64,000 nt of DNA from Citrobacter sp. Res13-Sevr-PEB04-36 (GCF_015672735.1 NZ_JADABY010000031.1:1-64000), one strand, 5' to 3'; numbered from the stretch's first letter, positions 1 through 8,688 are shown. A program made the numbers and translations. Notes: generated by a model from the letters alone, not told the origin.

Positions 1-241
1 CAGCTATTTAAACTATCAAGGGTACTTCGACTACCAGTTCGCCGCCAACAAGATTGCTGATCAAGCGTTATACAGCAATAATGCTATTGAATGGTATAAC
101 GGTATTTACTGGCATTCGGAGCACTATGCCGTGGGCTACGGCTTGAAGTATTTTCGTAATATGGCATTGATGGAAAATCACGGAGGAGCGGGGCGCACAA
201 CGGGCCTTGGACATTACTTCAGCCTCACCTATAAATTTTAA
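1..241 (+). CDS. Tsx-family outer-membrane channel, C-terminal fragment
   Basis: The frame is open from the window edge and ends at the TAA at 239-241, giving the last 79 residues. They are rich in Tyr, Trp, Gly and Asn in alternating short segments, as in outer-membrane beta strands, and the chain ends in YKF, with the terminal Phe that the BAM machinery recognises. The segment around GYGLKYF and TTGLGHY resembles the C-terminus of Tsx, the nucleoside-specific channel, as I recall it. The substrate cannot be told from this fragment. It faces a Crp/Fnr-like regulator gene tail to tail; a link between them is possible but unproven. Confidence 0.72.
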   Translation, partial: SYLNYQGYFDYQFAANKIADQALYSNNAIEWYNGIYWHSEHYAVGYGLKYFRNMALMENHGGAGRTTGLGHYFSLTYKF

Positions 242-287
242 TCACTGCCAAAGATACACCAACACGCTATGTCACCGTGTTGGTGTA

Positions 288-974
288 TCAGTCAATGATA
301 TCGTTCCCCAAAAAGTGCCGTAGCCCATCCAAATCTTTGATTTCAAGCCCTTGCTTCGTTCGGGTTACTAACCCTGCGTCAGTAAGCGCTTTAACCGCCC
401 GTCGGTAGACTCGGTCGGTTGTGCCAAATCGCTCCGCTTCCTGATATTTTTTACTGAAACCGTCCATCGGTTGCTTATGTTGATGCTGACGGTAAAGGTC
501 ATAAGCCACATTATGGACAATCGGGTAGAGCATACGGTGTAGGAAAATTTCCAGCATATCCTGATAATCTACCGCCATCGCACTGGCGAAGAAAATTGCC
601 AGCCTGGGGTGCTGATTTAATGCGTCCTCCAGCCGTTCACAACTGCATACTGCAACGGTGAGCGGTTCTTCGGCCACAATGTCGAGTTGGCAGCGATACC
701 CGGTGAAAAACTCCATTTCTCCAAAAAGTTGCTCATCACATTCCATTGCGCCCAGTTGAAAACGGCGACCATTCTCAGCGCTGTAACGCAGAGAAATTCT
801 CCCAGACTGAACCATAATCAGACGATCGACGATCTGACCCTGGTGGTATAGGTATTCATCCTCATGAATAAGCTGCGTTTCTGAGAGCAATTCCTGAAAA
901 ATTTTTTCGATTAAGGCATCATCCTGTTGCCAGATATTATGAAAACGACCTTTTGTGAGTGGTTTAAGCTGCAT
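288..974 (-). CDS. Crp/Fnr-family transcriptional regulator, YeiL-like
   Basis: A 228-residue protein. The first 130 or so residues read as a cyclic-nucleotide-binding beta-roll (hydrophobic strands with a GEMEFF segment near residue 86). The C-terminal third, roughly residues 175-220, has a winged-helix pattern (FGTTDRVYRRAVKALTDAG). The general pattern is closest to YeiL of E. coli among proteins I recall. No cysteine cluster for an Fnr-type iron-sulfur centre is seen, so an oxygen-sensing role is not supported. An AAGAAG stretch precedes the ATG. Ligand and target genes are unknown; the converging Tsx-like gene and the cbpAM operon upstream are only neighbours. Confidence 0.8.
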   Translation of the reverse strand: MQLKPLTKGRFHNIWQQDDALIEKIFQELLSETQLIHEDEYLYHQGQIVDRLIMVQSGRISLRYSAENGRRFQLGAMECDEQLFGEMEFFTGYRCQLDIVAEEPLTVAVCSCERLEDALNQHPRLAIFFASAMAVDYQDMLEIFLHRMLYPIVHNVAYDLYRQHQHKQPMDGFSKKYQEAERFGTTDRVYRRAVKALTDAGLVTRTKQGLEIKDLDGLRHFLGNDIID

Positions 975-1119
975 GGCTCAACTTCTTCTGTTTAAAGATG
1001 ATTCTTGTCTCTGAATGTATGTTATCAGCCTTTCAATGTCATTAAGGCTAGGATCAGCTTAAATATCAGAAAATAAGGGGTAGCACGATGTTGCCCCTCA
1101 TAACGTTGTGATATACACA

Positions 1120-1425
1120 TTATGAATGCACGATAAAGCGCGACAAGCGTTGGCGCAGCAGGCGATTTTCCTGCCGCAACTGTGCATTCTCTTCCAGTAA
1201 GGTGAATGCAACAGCGATCCCCGGCCAGTCAAGCGCCAGTTCCTGACGTAAACGTAAAGCCCGCCGTACGATGGTTAACGCGCGATCGTCAAACTGCCAG
1301 TGGGCGCTCTCATCTTCCCGGGGTTCAATCATCCCCAGGCCGACAATTTCATTCAGGTCCTCGGCAGAAACGCCAGTATGCAGGCAAAACTCGGTAATGG
1401 TAAAGGTGACGGTAACGTTAGCCAT
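1120..1425 (-). CDS. cbpM: Chaperone modulator CbpM
   Basis: A 101-residue protein that in E. coli binds the J-domain of CbpA and blocks both its DnaK co-chaperone and its DNA-binding activity. The N-terminus ([14 protein letters not shown]) and the ending ([12 protein letters not shown]) match CbpM closely; the body is a MerR-like helical fold. The ATG at 1425 is chosen over the one at 1440: it overlaps the cbpA stop as TAATG, has a G-rich Shine-Dalgarno just upstream, and gives the E. coli length. The overlap implies translational coupling, so inhibitor and target are made together. Confidence 0.95.
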   Translation of the reverse strand: MANVTVTFTITEFCLHTGVSAEDLNEIVGLGMIEPREDESAHWQFDDRALTIVRRALRLRQELALDWPGIAVAFTLLEENAQLRQENRLLRQRLSRFIVHS

Positions 1426-2345
1426 TATGCTTTCCCCCACTCTTTGCGTGGATCAAAGGTCTTTTGTGCGTCCGCCAGCTGTTGCCACAATGCGGCGCTG
1501 TTGTCGTCAGGTTTGGGTGGCATCACAATTTTGATAATCGCGTACAGGTCGCCGGTCTGTTTTTTACTCATCAGCCCTTTGCCCTTGATGCGTAATCGCT
1601 GTCCGGCCTGGCTGCCGGCGGGGATTGTCAGCAGAATACTCTCTGTGAGCGTTGGCACGGTGACTTTTGCGCCCAGCGCAGCTTCCCATGGGGCAACGGG
1701 CACAACAATTTCCAGATCCTGATTGACGATATCAAACAGCGGATGCGGCGCGATATGAATCACCAGCCACAAATCACCGTTCGGGCCACCGTTCTCACCG
1801 GGCGTGCCCTGGCCTTTCAGCCTGATGCGCTGGCCGTTGCCTACACCTGCTGGAATTTTCACATTCAGCGTTTTGGGGATTTCTCTCTCTACCAGGCCAA
1901 ACGCATTGTAGACCGGCAGGGAGTAACTGATGGTGCGACTATGCTCAGCAAGGGTTTCTTCGAGGAACACGGCCACATCGATTTCGATATCGTGTCCACG
2001 ACGGGCGTGGCGCTGTTGCGACTGGCGAGCGTGTTGACCAAAAATGGAGGAGAAAATATCGTCAAAATCTTCGGTGTTGTAGCTTTGACCTTGGCCTTGC
2101 TGGAACTGACGGCTGAACTGCGGATCGTTGCGGTGCTGCCACAACTGATCGTATTCGGCACGACGTTGTTCATCGCTTAAAACTTCCCAGGCTTCAGCAA
2201 CCTCTTTAAAACGCGCTTCGGCATCGGTTTCTTTGCTGACGTCAGGATGGTATTTGCGGGCGAGTCGACGATAGGCGGTCTTGATGGTTTTGAGATCGTC
2301 CGTCGGTTTCACGCCCATGATGGCGTAATAATCCTTTAATTCCAT
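1425..2345 (-). CDS. cbpA: Curved DNA-binding protein / DnaJ homologue CbpA
   Basis: 306 residues, the E. coli length. An N-terminal J-domain carries the HPD triad at 33-35, which stimulates the DnaK ATPase. A Gly/Phe/Gln-rich linker follows (about 70-115), then two beta-rich substrate-binding domains. The zinc-finger CxxCxGxG repeats of DnaJ are absent, as expected for CbpA. The protein also binds curved DNA and is associated with the nucleoid of stationary-phase cells. It is the first gene of cbpA-cbpM, with a 1-base stop/start overlap. Confidence 0.96.
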   Translation of the reverse strand: MELKDYYAIMGVKPTDDLKTIKTAYRRLARKYHPDVSKETDAEARFKEVAEAWEVLSDEQRRAEYDQLWQHRNDPQFSRQFQQGQGQSYNTEDFDDIFSSIFGQHARQSQQRHARRGHDIEIDVAVFLEETLAEHSRTISYSLPVYNAFGLVEREIPKTLNVKIPAGVGNGQRIRLKGQGTPGENGGPNGDLWLVIHIAPHPLFDIVNQDLEIVVPVAPWEAALGAKVTVPTLTESILLTIPAGSQAGQRLRIKGKGLMSKKQTGDLYAIIKIVMPPKPDDNSAALWQQLADAQKTFDPRKEWGKA

Positions 2346-2495
2346 AGTGTTATCTCGTATGAATCAACCCATGAAGAAGGATACCCCTCGGGAAAGGCAT
2401 CACCGTTAAGTTTAGGGTAATCCTGAAAAGTGCGAATGCCAACTATGAAAGGGGCGGAAAACGGTTACGCCTGGCGGTAGGTATTGGACATTTTG

Positions 2496-2534
2496 CACCA
2501 CCAACAGCAGTAGATGGTTTCTGTTGGGTGGTGC
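2496..2534. other. Inverted repeat downstream of the dsbA-like gene
   Basis: GCACCACCAACAG (2496-2508) can pair with CTGTTGGGTGGTGC (2521-2534) around a 12-base loop. It lies just beyond the stop of the leftward dsbA-like gene. No clear run of T follows on either strand, so it may stabilise a 3' end or act as a weak terminator rather than a canonical one. Confidence 0.4.
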
Positions 2535-2552
2535 GTCGTGCAATATTAATGA

Positions 2553-3176
2553 TCAGGGTTTAGTAATAAGAAAGCGGACCGTTTCTGCGTAATTCTGCAC
2601 AAAGGTATTAACGTTATCGGAATTTAATCCTTTCGGGTTAATCATATATTTACCGTTGATAAAGATAGCCGGTACGCCTTTCAAATCGACGGCTTTGGCC
2701 AATTCTTGCTGTTTGGCTGTTAGTGATTTAACCGCAAAACTATTCCACGCGGCATCATAATCGCTGGCGCTCACGCCTGCCTGGATAAACACTTTGCGAA
2801 TATCATCAGCGGTTTTAATTGACTGCTTCTTCTGCACGGCATCAAAAAGTAAAGGTTTAACCTTTTCTTCCACATTTAACAGCATGGCGACCGACCAGGC
2901 GTGCGTCATATCGGCTCCCAGAGGGCCTAAAAAATCGACGTGGTACTCTGTGAGTTTAACATTTTCAGGTAAAGCTTTTTTCACATTATCAGTAACTTCC
3001 AGAACCTCATCGTATTGATAGCAGGAGGGGCAGTAGAAGGAGAAAAACTTCAGCGCCGCAGGAGCTGCCGGTACGGCTTTTTCAAGCGTGATAAATTCTT
3101 TTCCATCGGTAAATGTTGCTGCCTGAGCATTTACGGTAAACAGCAATCCGATCAGCGGGAGTAAGTATTTTTTCAT
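2553..3176 (-). CDS. DsbA-family thiol:disulfide interchange protein (CPSC active site)
   Basis: About 207 residues. A signal peptide (residues 1-19, ending AQA) predicts a periplasmic protein. The thioredoxin-fold active site is C49-P-S-C52 and the cis-proline loop is KGVPAIF near residue 170, as in DsbA. DsbA itself has CPHC, so this is a paralogue of the DsbL/SrgA kind with a different dipeptide, which would change its redox potential. No DsbI/DsbB-like partner is adjacent. It stands alone between cbpA and scsABCD. Starts at 3176, 3182 or 3209 are possible; 3176 gives a normal signal peptide but no start has a strong ribosome site. Confidence 0.85.
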   Translation of the reverse strand: MKKYLLPLIGLLFTVNAQAATFTDGKEFITLEKAVPAAPAALKFFSFYCPSCYQYDEVLEVTDNVKKALPENVKLTEYHVDFLGPLGADMTHAWSVAMLLNVEEKVKPLLFDAVQKKQSIKTADDIRKVFIQAGVSASDYDAAWNSFAVKSLTAKQQELAKAVDLKGVPAIFINGKYMINPKGLNSDNVNTFVQNYAETVRFLITKP

Positions 3177-3524
3177 TTCCATATACTCTAAATAACATAT
3201 TATTAACAAAGGTGTTTATAATGAACGCGATGTCCATTACGCCTGCCTATAATAAAGTATTTATTTTAAAATACGCTGTCCCTTACTTTGATTTACGCAT
3301 GGGTATATTTTAAGAACGCATTTAAATATCTGGATGGAGTTTTTCGGTGAATCATCGAAAATAGCGAAAGATAACCCTCGTTATATTTATCGGTGGCGAT
3401 TATTTAATGTTATTACATATCGGCACGGTAGATGAGCATCCTTGCACCGACATAACTTTACAGCGTAAAGGTTGCCAAAACCTCGCCAGTAGCTAAGATA
3501 ACCGCGTCAATCAGTGAGGGTAAA
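3177..3524 (+). promoter_or_regulatory. Divergent control region of the dsbA-like gene and scsABCD
   Basis: 348 bases without a gene. Toward scsA, TTGCCA (3472-3477) and TAAGAT (3494-3499) form a plausible sigma-70 promoter with a 16-base spacer. GTAAA-N5-CCAAA (3465-3479) overlaps the -35 and resembles a CpxR box (GTAAA-N5-GTAAA) with an imperfect second half. CpxR control of scsABCD has been reported in Salmonella, as I recall. The left half is AT-rich and I see nothing firm in it. Confidence 0.45.
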
Positions 3525-3887
3525 ATGGCAAAACGTCAACGGATGGGATGGTGGTTCCTGTGCCTGGCATGTGTCGTGGTGATGGTATGCACCGCGCAGC
3601 GCATGGCGGGTCTGCACGCGTTGCAGATGAACACCTTTGCCGCAACCGTTGTTGCCAGCGCGCAAACAGAGGCTGATGACGCCTCACCCGTGACCCCTTG
3701 CGAACTGAGCGCGAAGTCATTACTGGCTTCGCCGCCGGTGCTGTTTGAAGGCGCTATTCTGGTGCTTTGCCTGCTCTTGTCGCTATTGGCGCCGGTGCGG
3801 GCTTTTCGTCTGCCGTTTTTCCCACCGCGAGCTATCTCGCCGCCCACTCTGCGGGTTCATCTCAGGTTTTGCGTCTTCCGTGAATGA
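3525..3887 (+). CDS. scsA: Suppressor of copper sensitivity protein ScsA
   Basis: 120 residues. Two hydrophobic stretches (about 8-27 and 73-92) flank a polar loop with one cysteine (VTPCELS), suggesting a small inner-membrane protein with a periplasmic loop. The tail is basic. It is recognised mainly from its position as first gene of the scsABCD block and from its length. ScsA has been linked to copper and hydrogen peroxide tolerance in Salmonella; its biochemical role is not settled. A GAGGG ribosome site precedes the ATG. A 48-base gap separates it from scsB. Confidence 0.8.
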   Translation: MAKRQRMGWWFLCLACVVVMVCTAQRMAGLHALQMNTFAATVVASAQTEADDASPVTPCELSAKSLLASPPVLFEGAILVLCLLLSLLAPVRAFRLPFFPPRAISPPTLRVHLRFCVFRE

Positions 3888-3935
3888 CAGAGCAGCCGTT
3901 GCTGACTGTTAGATAATTATTCACGGAGAAAAAAT

Positions 3936-5816
3936 ATGATGACTGTTTTCAGGCAGGCGCTGCTCTGTCTGTTATTGCTATGGCTGCCCGTATCCTGGGC
4001 GGCTGACATCGGCTGGCTGCGCTCAGCCGAGAACGACCACGCCAGCGTGCGGCTGCGTGCCGATACGTCTGCCGAGGGAGAAACCCGGCTGCTGCTGGAC
4101 GTCAAACTGGAGGATGGCTGGAAAACCTACTGGCGTTCACCGGGTGAGGGTGGGGTCGCCCCCTCTGTTACCTGGAAAGGTGAAATGCCAACGGTGGATT
4201 GGTTCTGGCCCACGCCTGCGCGTTTTGAAGTCGCCAACATTACCACCCAGGGCTATCACGATCGGGTGACGTTCCCGATGGTGGTGCGCGGTACGTCACC
4301 GGCTACGCTGAACGGCGTTTTGACGCTGTCGACCTGTAGCAACGTCTGTCTGCTGACGGATTATCCCTTTTCTGTGACGCCTTCTGTCCAGGACGCCACT
4401 TTTGCCCATGACTATGCACAGGCCATGGGGCAGATCCCACTTGCCAGTGGTCTGACGGATTCTCTGCACGCCGGGGCGCGCGCCGGAGAACTGGTCGTCG
4501 AGGCGCAGCGTAAGGGCGGTTGGTCTACACCGGGGGTGTACCTGGATACTGTCGATGAGGCGGACTTTGGCATGCCGACAATGCGCGTGGAGGGGGAAAC
4601 GCTGCGCGCCACGATCCCGGTGCATGACAGCTGGGGCGAGGGAGCGCCAGATCTGCGCGGTAAATCGCTCACGCTGGTGCTGGCAGACAACGGCGTTGCC
4701 CAGGAAAGCCGTCTTGTTATTGGTGACGCGCCTGCAGCTGAAAGCGCGGCGCTCCCGCTGTGGCAGGTGGTGTTGATGGCGCTATTGGGCGGGCTTATCC
4801 TCAACCTGATGCCCTGCGTGCTGCCGGTTCTTGGGATGAAGCTGGGCTCAATTTTACTCGTCGAGGAGAAAAGCCGTCGCCAGGTTCGCCGCCAGTTTCT
4901 GGCTTCGGTGGCCGGAATAGTAGTCTCCTTTATGGCGTTGGCCGCGCTGATGACGGTGCTGCGGATGACCAATCAGGCACTCGGCTGGGGGATCCAGTTC
5001 CAGAGTCCGTGGTTTATCGGCGTGATGGTGCTGGTGATGCTGACGTTCAGTGCCAGCCTGTTCGGGCTGTTTGAATTCCGTTTACCTTCAAAGATGACTA
5101 CTACGCTGGCGACCCACGGTGGCAATGGCCTGGCCGGTCATTTCTGGCAGGGCGCGTTTGCGACGCTGCTTGCCACGCCGTGCAGTGCGCCGTTTCTGGG
5201 TACGGCGGTGGCGGTGGCGCTAACGGCTTCACTACCCACGCTGTGGGGGCTGTTTCTGGCTCTGGGGCTGGGAATGAGTTTACCGTGGCTGCTGGTGGCG
5301 CTGCGCCCGGGTCTGGCGCTGCGTTTACCCCGTCCGGGACGCTGGATGACTATCCTGCGGCGTTTGCTCGGGGTGATGATGCTCGGTTCAGCCATCTGGC
5401 TGGCAACGTTGCTGCTCCCGCATCTGGGGTTTACCAGCCAAAGTGCCGCTAAAGAGAGCGTCAACTGGCAGCCACTTAGCGAACAGGCCATCACCGATGC
5501 GCTGGCTCAGCATAAACGTGTTTTCATCGATGTGACCGCCGACTGGTGTATTACCTGTAAGGTCAACAAATACAACGTCTTGAATAAAGAAGACGTGCAG
5601 GCCGCCCTGCAGCAGCCCGATGTGGTGGCACTGCGCGGTGACTGGACGCTGCCCTCTGAAGCAATTACCGAATTTCTAAAAAAACGCGGCCAGGTTGCTG
5701 TGCCGTTTAACCAAATTTATGGCCCCGGCATGCCGGAAGGCCAGGCGTTGCCGACGCTGTTAACCCGCGATGCGGTGTTAAACACGCTGGTAGATGCTAA
5801 AGGAGTCACGCCATGA
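3936..5816 (+). CDS. scsB: ScsB, DsbD-like transmembrane thiol reductase
   Basis: 626 residues in three parts like DsbD. After a signal peptide (about 1-22) comes a periplasmic domain with a CSNVC pair at about 133-137. A polytopic membrane domain (about 270-500) carries one cysteine in NLMPCVLP (near 294) and one in ATPCSAPF (near 416). The C-terminal periplasmic thioredoxin-like domain has C-I-T-C in DWCITCK, near residue 538. The three cysteine pairs would pass electrons from cytoplasmic thioredoxin across the membrane to ScsC (and perhaps ScsD). The stop overlaps the scsC start as ATGA. Confidence 0.93.
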   Translation: MMTVFRQALLCLLLLWLPVSWAADIGWLRSAENDHASVRLRADTSAEGETRLLLDVKLEDGWKTYWRSPGEGGVAPSVTWKGEMPTVDWFWPTPARFEVANITTQGYHDRVTFPMVVRGTSPATLNGVLTLSTCSNVCLLTDYPFSVTPSVQDATFAHDYAQAMGQIPLASGLTDSLHAGARAGELVVEAQRKGGWSTPGVYLDTVDEADFGMPTMRVEGETLRATIPVHDSWGEGAPDLRGKSLTLVLADNGVAQESRLVIGDAPAAESAALPLWQVVLMALLGGLILNLMPCVLPVLGMKLGSILLVEEKSRRQVRRQFLASVAGIVVSFMALAALMTVLRMTNQALGWGIQFQSPWFIGVMVLVMLTFSASLFGLFEFRLPSKMTTTLATHGGNGLAGHFWQGAFATLLATPCSAPFLGTAVAVALTASLPTLWGLFLALGLGMSLPWLLVALRPGLALRLPRPGRWMTILRRLLGVMMLGSAIWLATLLLPHLGFTSQSAAKESVNWQPLSEQAITDALAQHKRVFIDVTADWCITCKVNKYNVLNKEDVQAALQQPDVVALRGDWTLPSEAITEFLKKRGQVAVPFNQIYGPGMPEGQALPTLLTRDAVLNTLVDAKGVTP

Positions 5817-6436
5817 AACTGTTGATTGTTCTGCTGTTGTCCCTGTTTTCTGCCGTCAGTGTGGCGCAAGAACCCGCGCCGTTTACCCCGGAGCAGGAAA
5901 AGCAAATTGAAGCGTTAATTCAGGAAGCGCTGTTTAACGATCCGGACAGCCCGCGCATTGGTGCGAAGCAGGCAAAACTGACGCTGATTAACTTTACCGA
6001 TTACAACTGCCCGTACTGCAAGCAGCTGGATCCGATGCTGGAAAAAATTGTGCAAAAGTACCCGGACGTAGCCGTAGTGATTAAACCACTGCCGTTTAAA
6101 GGTGAAAGCTCGGTGCTGTCGGCGCGCACCGCACTGATGACCTGGCGTGAGCACCCGCAGCAGTTCCAGGCGTTACATGAAAAACTGATGCAAAAAAGAG
6201 GCTACCATACTGCTGCCAGTATTAAACAGGCGCAGGAGAAATCGGCGGCAACCCCGGTCACATTGGATGATAAAAGTATGGAAACGCTGAGCACCAACCT
6301 GCAACTGGCGCGGCTGGTGGGCGTGCGCGGTACGCCTGCCACGATTATCGGCGATGAACTGATTCCTGGCGCCGTACCGTGGGAAACGCTGGAACAGGTG
6401 GTCAAAGAAAAACTGGCGGCTGCGAATGCTCAGTAA
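5813..6436 (+). CDS. scsC: ScsC, periplasmic DsbA/DsbG-like thiol protein
   Basis: 207 residues. A signal peptide (1-18, ending VAQ) is followed by a thioredoxin fold with active site C66-P-Y-C69 and a cis-proline loop GTPATII. Family knowledge: ScsC is kept reduced by ScsB, binds copper and protects periplasmic thiols; the Proteus homologue is a trimeric isomerase, the Salmonella one is monomeric. The N-terminal helix after the signal is short, so I cannot say which form this is. The start overlaps scsB by 4 bases and the end overlaps scsD by 11 bases, which points to coupled translation. Confidence 0.93.
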   Translation: MKLLIVLLLSLFSAVSVAQEPAPFTPEQEKQIEALIQEALFNDPDSPRIGAKQAKLTLINFTDYNCPYCKQLDPMLEKIVQKYPDVAVVIKPLPFKGESSVLSARTALMTWREHPQQFQALHEKLMQKRGYHTAASIKQAQEKSAATPVTLDDKSMETLSTNLQLARLVGVRGTPATIIGDELIPGAVPWETLEQVVKEKLAAANAQ

Positions 6437-6932
6437 ACTGCGGCGCTGGCTGCGCGAAGGGGTCATCTTACTGGCGCTGATTGCGGGAGCGATGCTGCTG
6501 ATGGATGCGTGGCGTGCACCCACGCTCCCAGCCTCTTTTGACAGTACGCCTTTGCAGACGCTGGATGGTGAAACCGTTACCCTGGCGGCGCTCAGTCAAC
6601 AAGAACCTGTGCTGTTCTATTTCTGGGCTAGCTGGTGTGGTGTTTGTCGCTTCACCACACCGGACGTTGCCAGATTGCAGCGGGAAGGAGAGAACGTGAT
6701 GACCATTGCGTTACGCTCCGGCAGTGAAGCGGAAGTGTCTCGCTGGCTGGCGCGCAAAGGCGTGGACTTCCCGGTTATTAATGACGCTGATGGCGCTCTC
6801 TCCCGCAGTTGGGAGGTTAGCGTCACGCCGACGCTGGTGGTGATGTCGCAAGGTCGCGTGGTCTCCACAACCAGCGGCTGGACCAGTTACTGGGGCATGA
6901 AATTGCGGCTGTGGTGGGCAAAAACGTTCTGA
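6426..6932 (+). CDS. scsD: ScsD, membrane-anchored thioredoxin-like protein
   Basis: 168 residues. One N-terminal membrane segment (about 13-30) anchors a TlpA/ResA-like thioredoxin domain in the periplasm. Its active site is C71-G-V-C74 in SWCGVCR, and the cis-proline is in VTPTLVV. It is the last gene of scsABCD and starts inside the scsC coding sequence. Likely a partner or alternative substrate of ScsB in reducing periplasmic disulfides under copper stress. Confidence 0.9.
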   Translation: MLSKLRRWLREGVILLALIAGAMLLMDAWRAPTLPASFDSTPLQTLDGETVTLAALSQQEPVLFYFWASWCGVCRFTTPDVARLQREGENVMTIALRSGSEAEVSRWLARKGVDFPVINDADGALSRSWEVSVTPTLVVMSQGRVVSTTSGWTSYWGMKLRLWWAKTF

Positions 6933-6939
6933 ATATCGT

Positions 6940-6965
6940 GCCGGGGAAACCCGGCATTTTTATTG
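6940..6965 (+). terminator. Terminator of scsABCD
   Basis: A hairpin GCCGGG-GAAA-CCCGGC (6940-6955) followed by ATTTTTATT, eight bases after the scsD stop. The GNRA-type tetraloop and T-run are typical of an intrinsic terminator. Confidence 0.85.
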
Positions 6966-7068
6966 TATTACGGGTAATACTGGCGGGCATAGTTCGTTGC
7001 CTGACGAAGCAAACATCACGATTCACGTCCAAAATACGTCATCTTCTTTATTTTCAGGGTAGCGCAGT

Positions 7069-7824
7069 ATGGCGATGTTTTTAGTGTTTGGACCGTCGAT
7101 GGTGATAATGATTGCCGCAACCTTTGTGCTGGCAGGCATGGTGAAAGGCGTGACCGGCATGGGGTTACCTACGGTGGCGATGGGGATCCTCGGCTCACTT
7201 ATCTCCCCGGTGGCGGCAGCGGCCATGCTGTTGCTACCCTCTTTAATCAGTAATCTGTTTCAGTTTGGCGGTGGGGGAAATACTCAGGTATTACTGAAAC
7301 GCCTGTGGCCCATGTTATTGGCGGTGGTGGTGGCAACGCTGTTGGCCAGTACCTGGATCACCAGTGGTAACACCTCTCGCACGCAGTTTGCGCTCGGCGT
7401 AGCGCTGGTGGCTTACGCCATCTGGACGTTGGCAGGAAAAAAGATCCCGGTAGATCCGCAGCGTGAAAAACCGCTTTCTCTGGTTATTGGATTTGTGACC
7501 GGCTTATTGACCGGTGGTACCGGGGTGTTTGTAATGCCAGCCGTGCCGTGGATCCAGTCCTTGGGTTTTGAAAAGGATGAACTGGTGCAGGCGCTTGGGA
7601 TCTCCTTTACGTTTTCGACGCTGGCTCTCGCGCTCGGTCTGTGGTGGCACAATGCGCTGCCCGTTCAGTCGCTAAGCTTATCCGCTTTTGCCATTGTGCC
7701 GGCGTTGATTGGTCAGTGGATTGGCTCGCGTGTGCGGCGGGTGATTTCTCCTGTGGTGTTCAAGCGCTGTTTTCTGTTTTGCCTGGTGGGATTAGGGGCG
7801 GAAATGATATTTCGCGCGGCATAA
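7069..7824 (+). CDS. TSUP-family (TauE/SafE) membrane exporter
   Basis: 251 residues, almost entirely hydrophobic, with about eight membrane segments. Two Gly-rich repeats (GMVKGVTGMGLPTV near residue 24 and GLLTGGTGVFVMP near residue 148) mark the TauE/SafE fold, a family that exports sulfite, sulfonates or related organosulfur anions. The substrate is not visible from the sequence. An AGGG ribosome site lies about nine bases before the ATG. The ArsR-like gene follows in the same direction. Neither gene is in the K-12 interval as I recall it, so the pair is an insertion next to the scs operon. Confidence 0.85.
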   Translation: MAMFLVFGPSMVIMIAATFVLAGMVKGVTGMGLPTVAMGILGSLISPVAAAAMLLLPSLISNLFQFGGGGNTQVLLKRLWPMLLAVVVATLLASTWITSGNTSRTQFALGVALVAYAIWTLAGKKIPVDPQREKPLSLVIGFVTGLLTGGTGVFVMPAVPWIQSLGFEKDELVQALGISFTFSTLALALGLWWHNALPVQSLSLSAFAIVPALIGQWIGSRVRRVISPVVFKRCFLFCLVGLGAEMIFRAA

Positions 7825-7893
7825 TCCTCGCGGTGACTTCATGATAATGTCATGACATCGTTAATACAGATATTCAGGGTTAAAGGGGTCGCT

Positions 7894-8601
7894 ATGACAT
7901 CCATCATGCTGAATGAAGAAGAAGGTGATCTGGAGTCGCGGATGGCGCTTACTGCGGCCGTGATGGCGGATAAATCGCGCTCGCGCATGCTGTGCGCTTT
8001 GATGGATGGCTGCGCCTGGACGGCAACCGAACTTAGCGCTGTGGCAGATGTGTCGGCCTCGACGGCCAGTGCGCATCTGGCGCGACTGTGCGAACAGCGT
8101 TTTGTTGTGGCGCTCGCTCAGGGGCGACATCGTTATTTTCGTCTGGCAGGCGCGGATATCGCGGAACTGCTGGAGCGTCTGATGGGCGTGGCGTGGGCTA
8201 CACCAAAACCACGAAAAATCACCACACCGCCAGGCTTACGACATGCCCGAACCTGCTATGACCACCTTGCCGGAGAAGTGGCTGTGAGGCTTTTTGATAC
8301 GCTGGTTACCCGGCGATGGATAAGCGCGGATGGCGAAACGGTGACGTCTCTGGGGCAAGAACAGTTTGCACAACTGGGGATCGTCATCAGGGCAGGCGTT
8401 TCCCGACGGAAACTAAGCTGTGGTTGTCTGGACTGGAGTGAGCGGCGCTACCATCCGGGCGGCGTGCTTGGTGCCACGCTATTGCGCTGGTTTGCCGAGC
8501 GGAGATGGATTAAAACTGAAGCCGGGAGTCGGCATGTTACTTTCACCCCGCTTGGGATCCGCAAACTCCAGACCGAATTTGGCATTAAAGTGACACGCTA
8601 G
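7894..8601 (+). CDS. ArsR-like winged-helix regulator
   Basis: 235 residues. The N-terminal 95 are an ArsR-type winged helix (MADKSRSRMLCALMDG, recognition helix around VSASTASAHLARL). The C-terminal half has a C176-G-C178-LDWSERR motif and a second DNA-binding-like tail. The motif could bind a metal or react with a thiol, electrophile or sulfur species; that is inference. The ATG at 7894 is chosen over 7852 because AAAGGGG lies six bases upstream and alignment to the family begins there. It probably controls the exporter gene ahead of it, from which it is 69 bases away. Confidence 0.82.
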   Translation: MTSIMLNEEEGDLESRMALTAAVMADKSRSRMLCALMDGCAWTATELSAVADVSASTASAHLARLCEQRFVVALAQGRHRYFRLAGADIAELLERLMGVAWATPKPRKITTPPGLRHARTCYDHLAGEVAVRLFDTLVTRRWISADGETVTSLGQEQFAQLGIVIRAGVSRRKLSCGCLDWSERRYHPGGVLGATLLRWFAERRWIKTEAGSRHVTFTPLGIRKLQTEFGIKVTR

Positions 8602-8688
8602 ATGACCCATTTTGCGAAAGCGTTCCCGGAAAAATGTCTTGTTTCTGTCACACTCAGTGGTGATTGATAACAACAAGAGGTCGTAGGG

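Noticed and set aside
1743-2180. 145-codon plus-strand frame
   Set aside because: It is a shadow of cbpA, whose J-domain and length are unambiguous.
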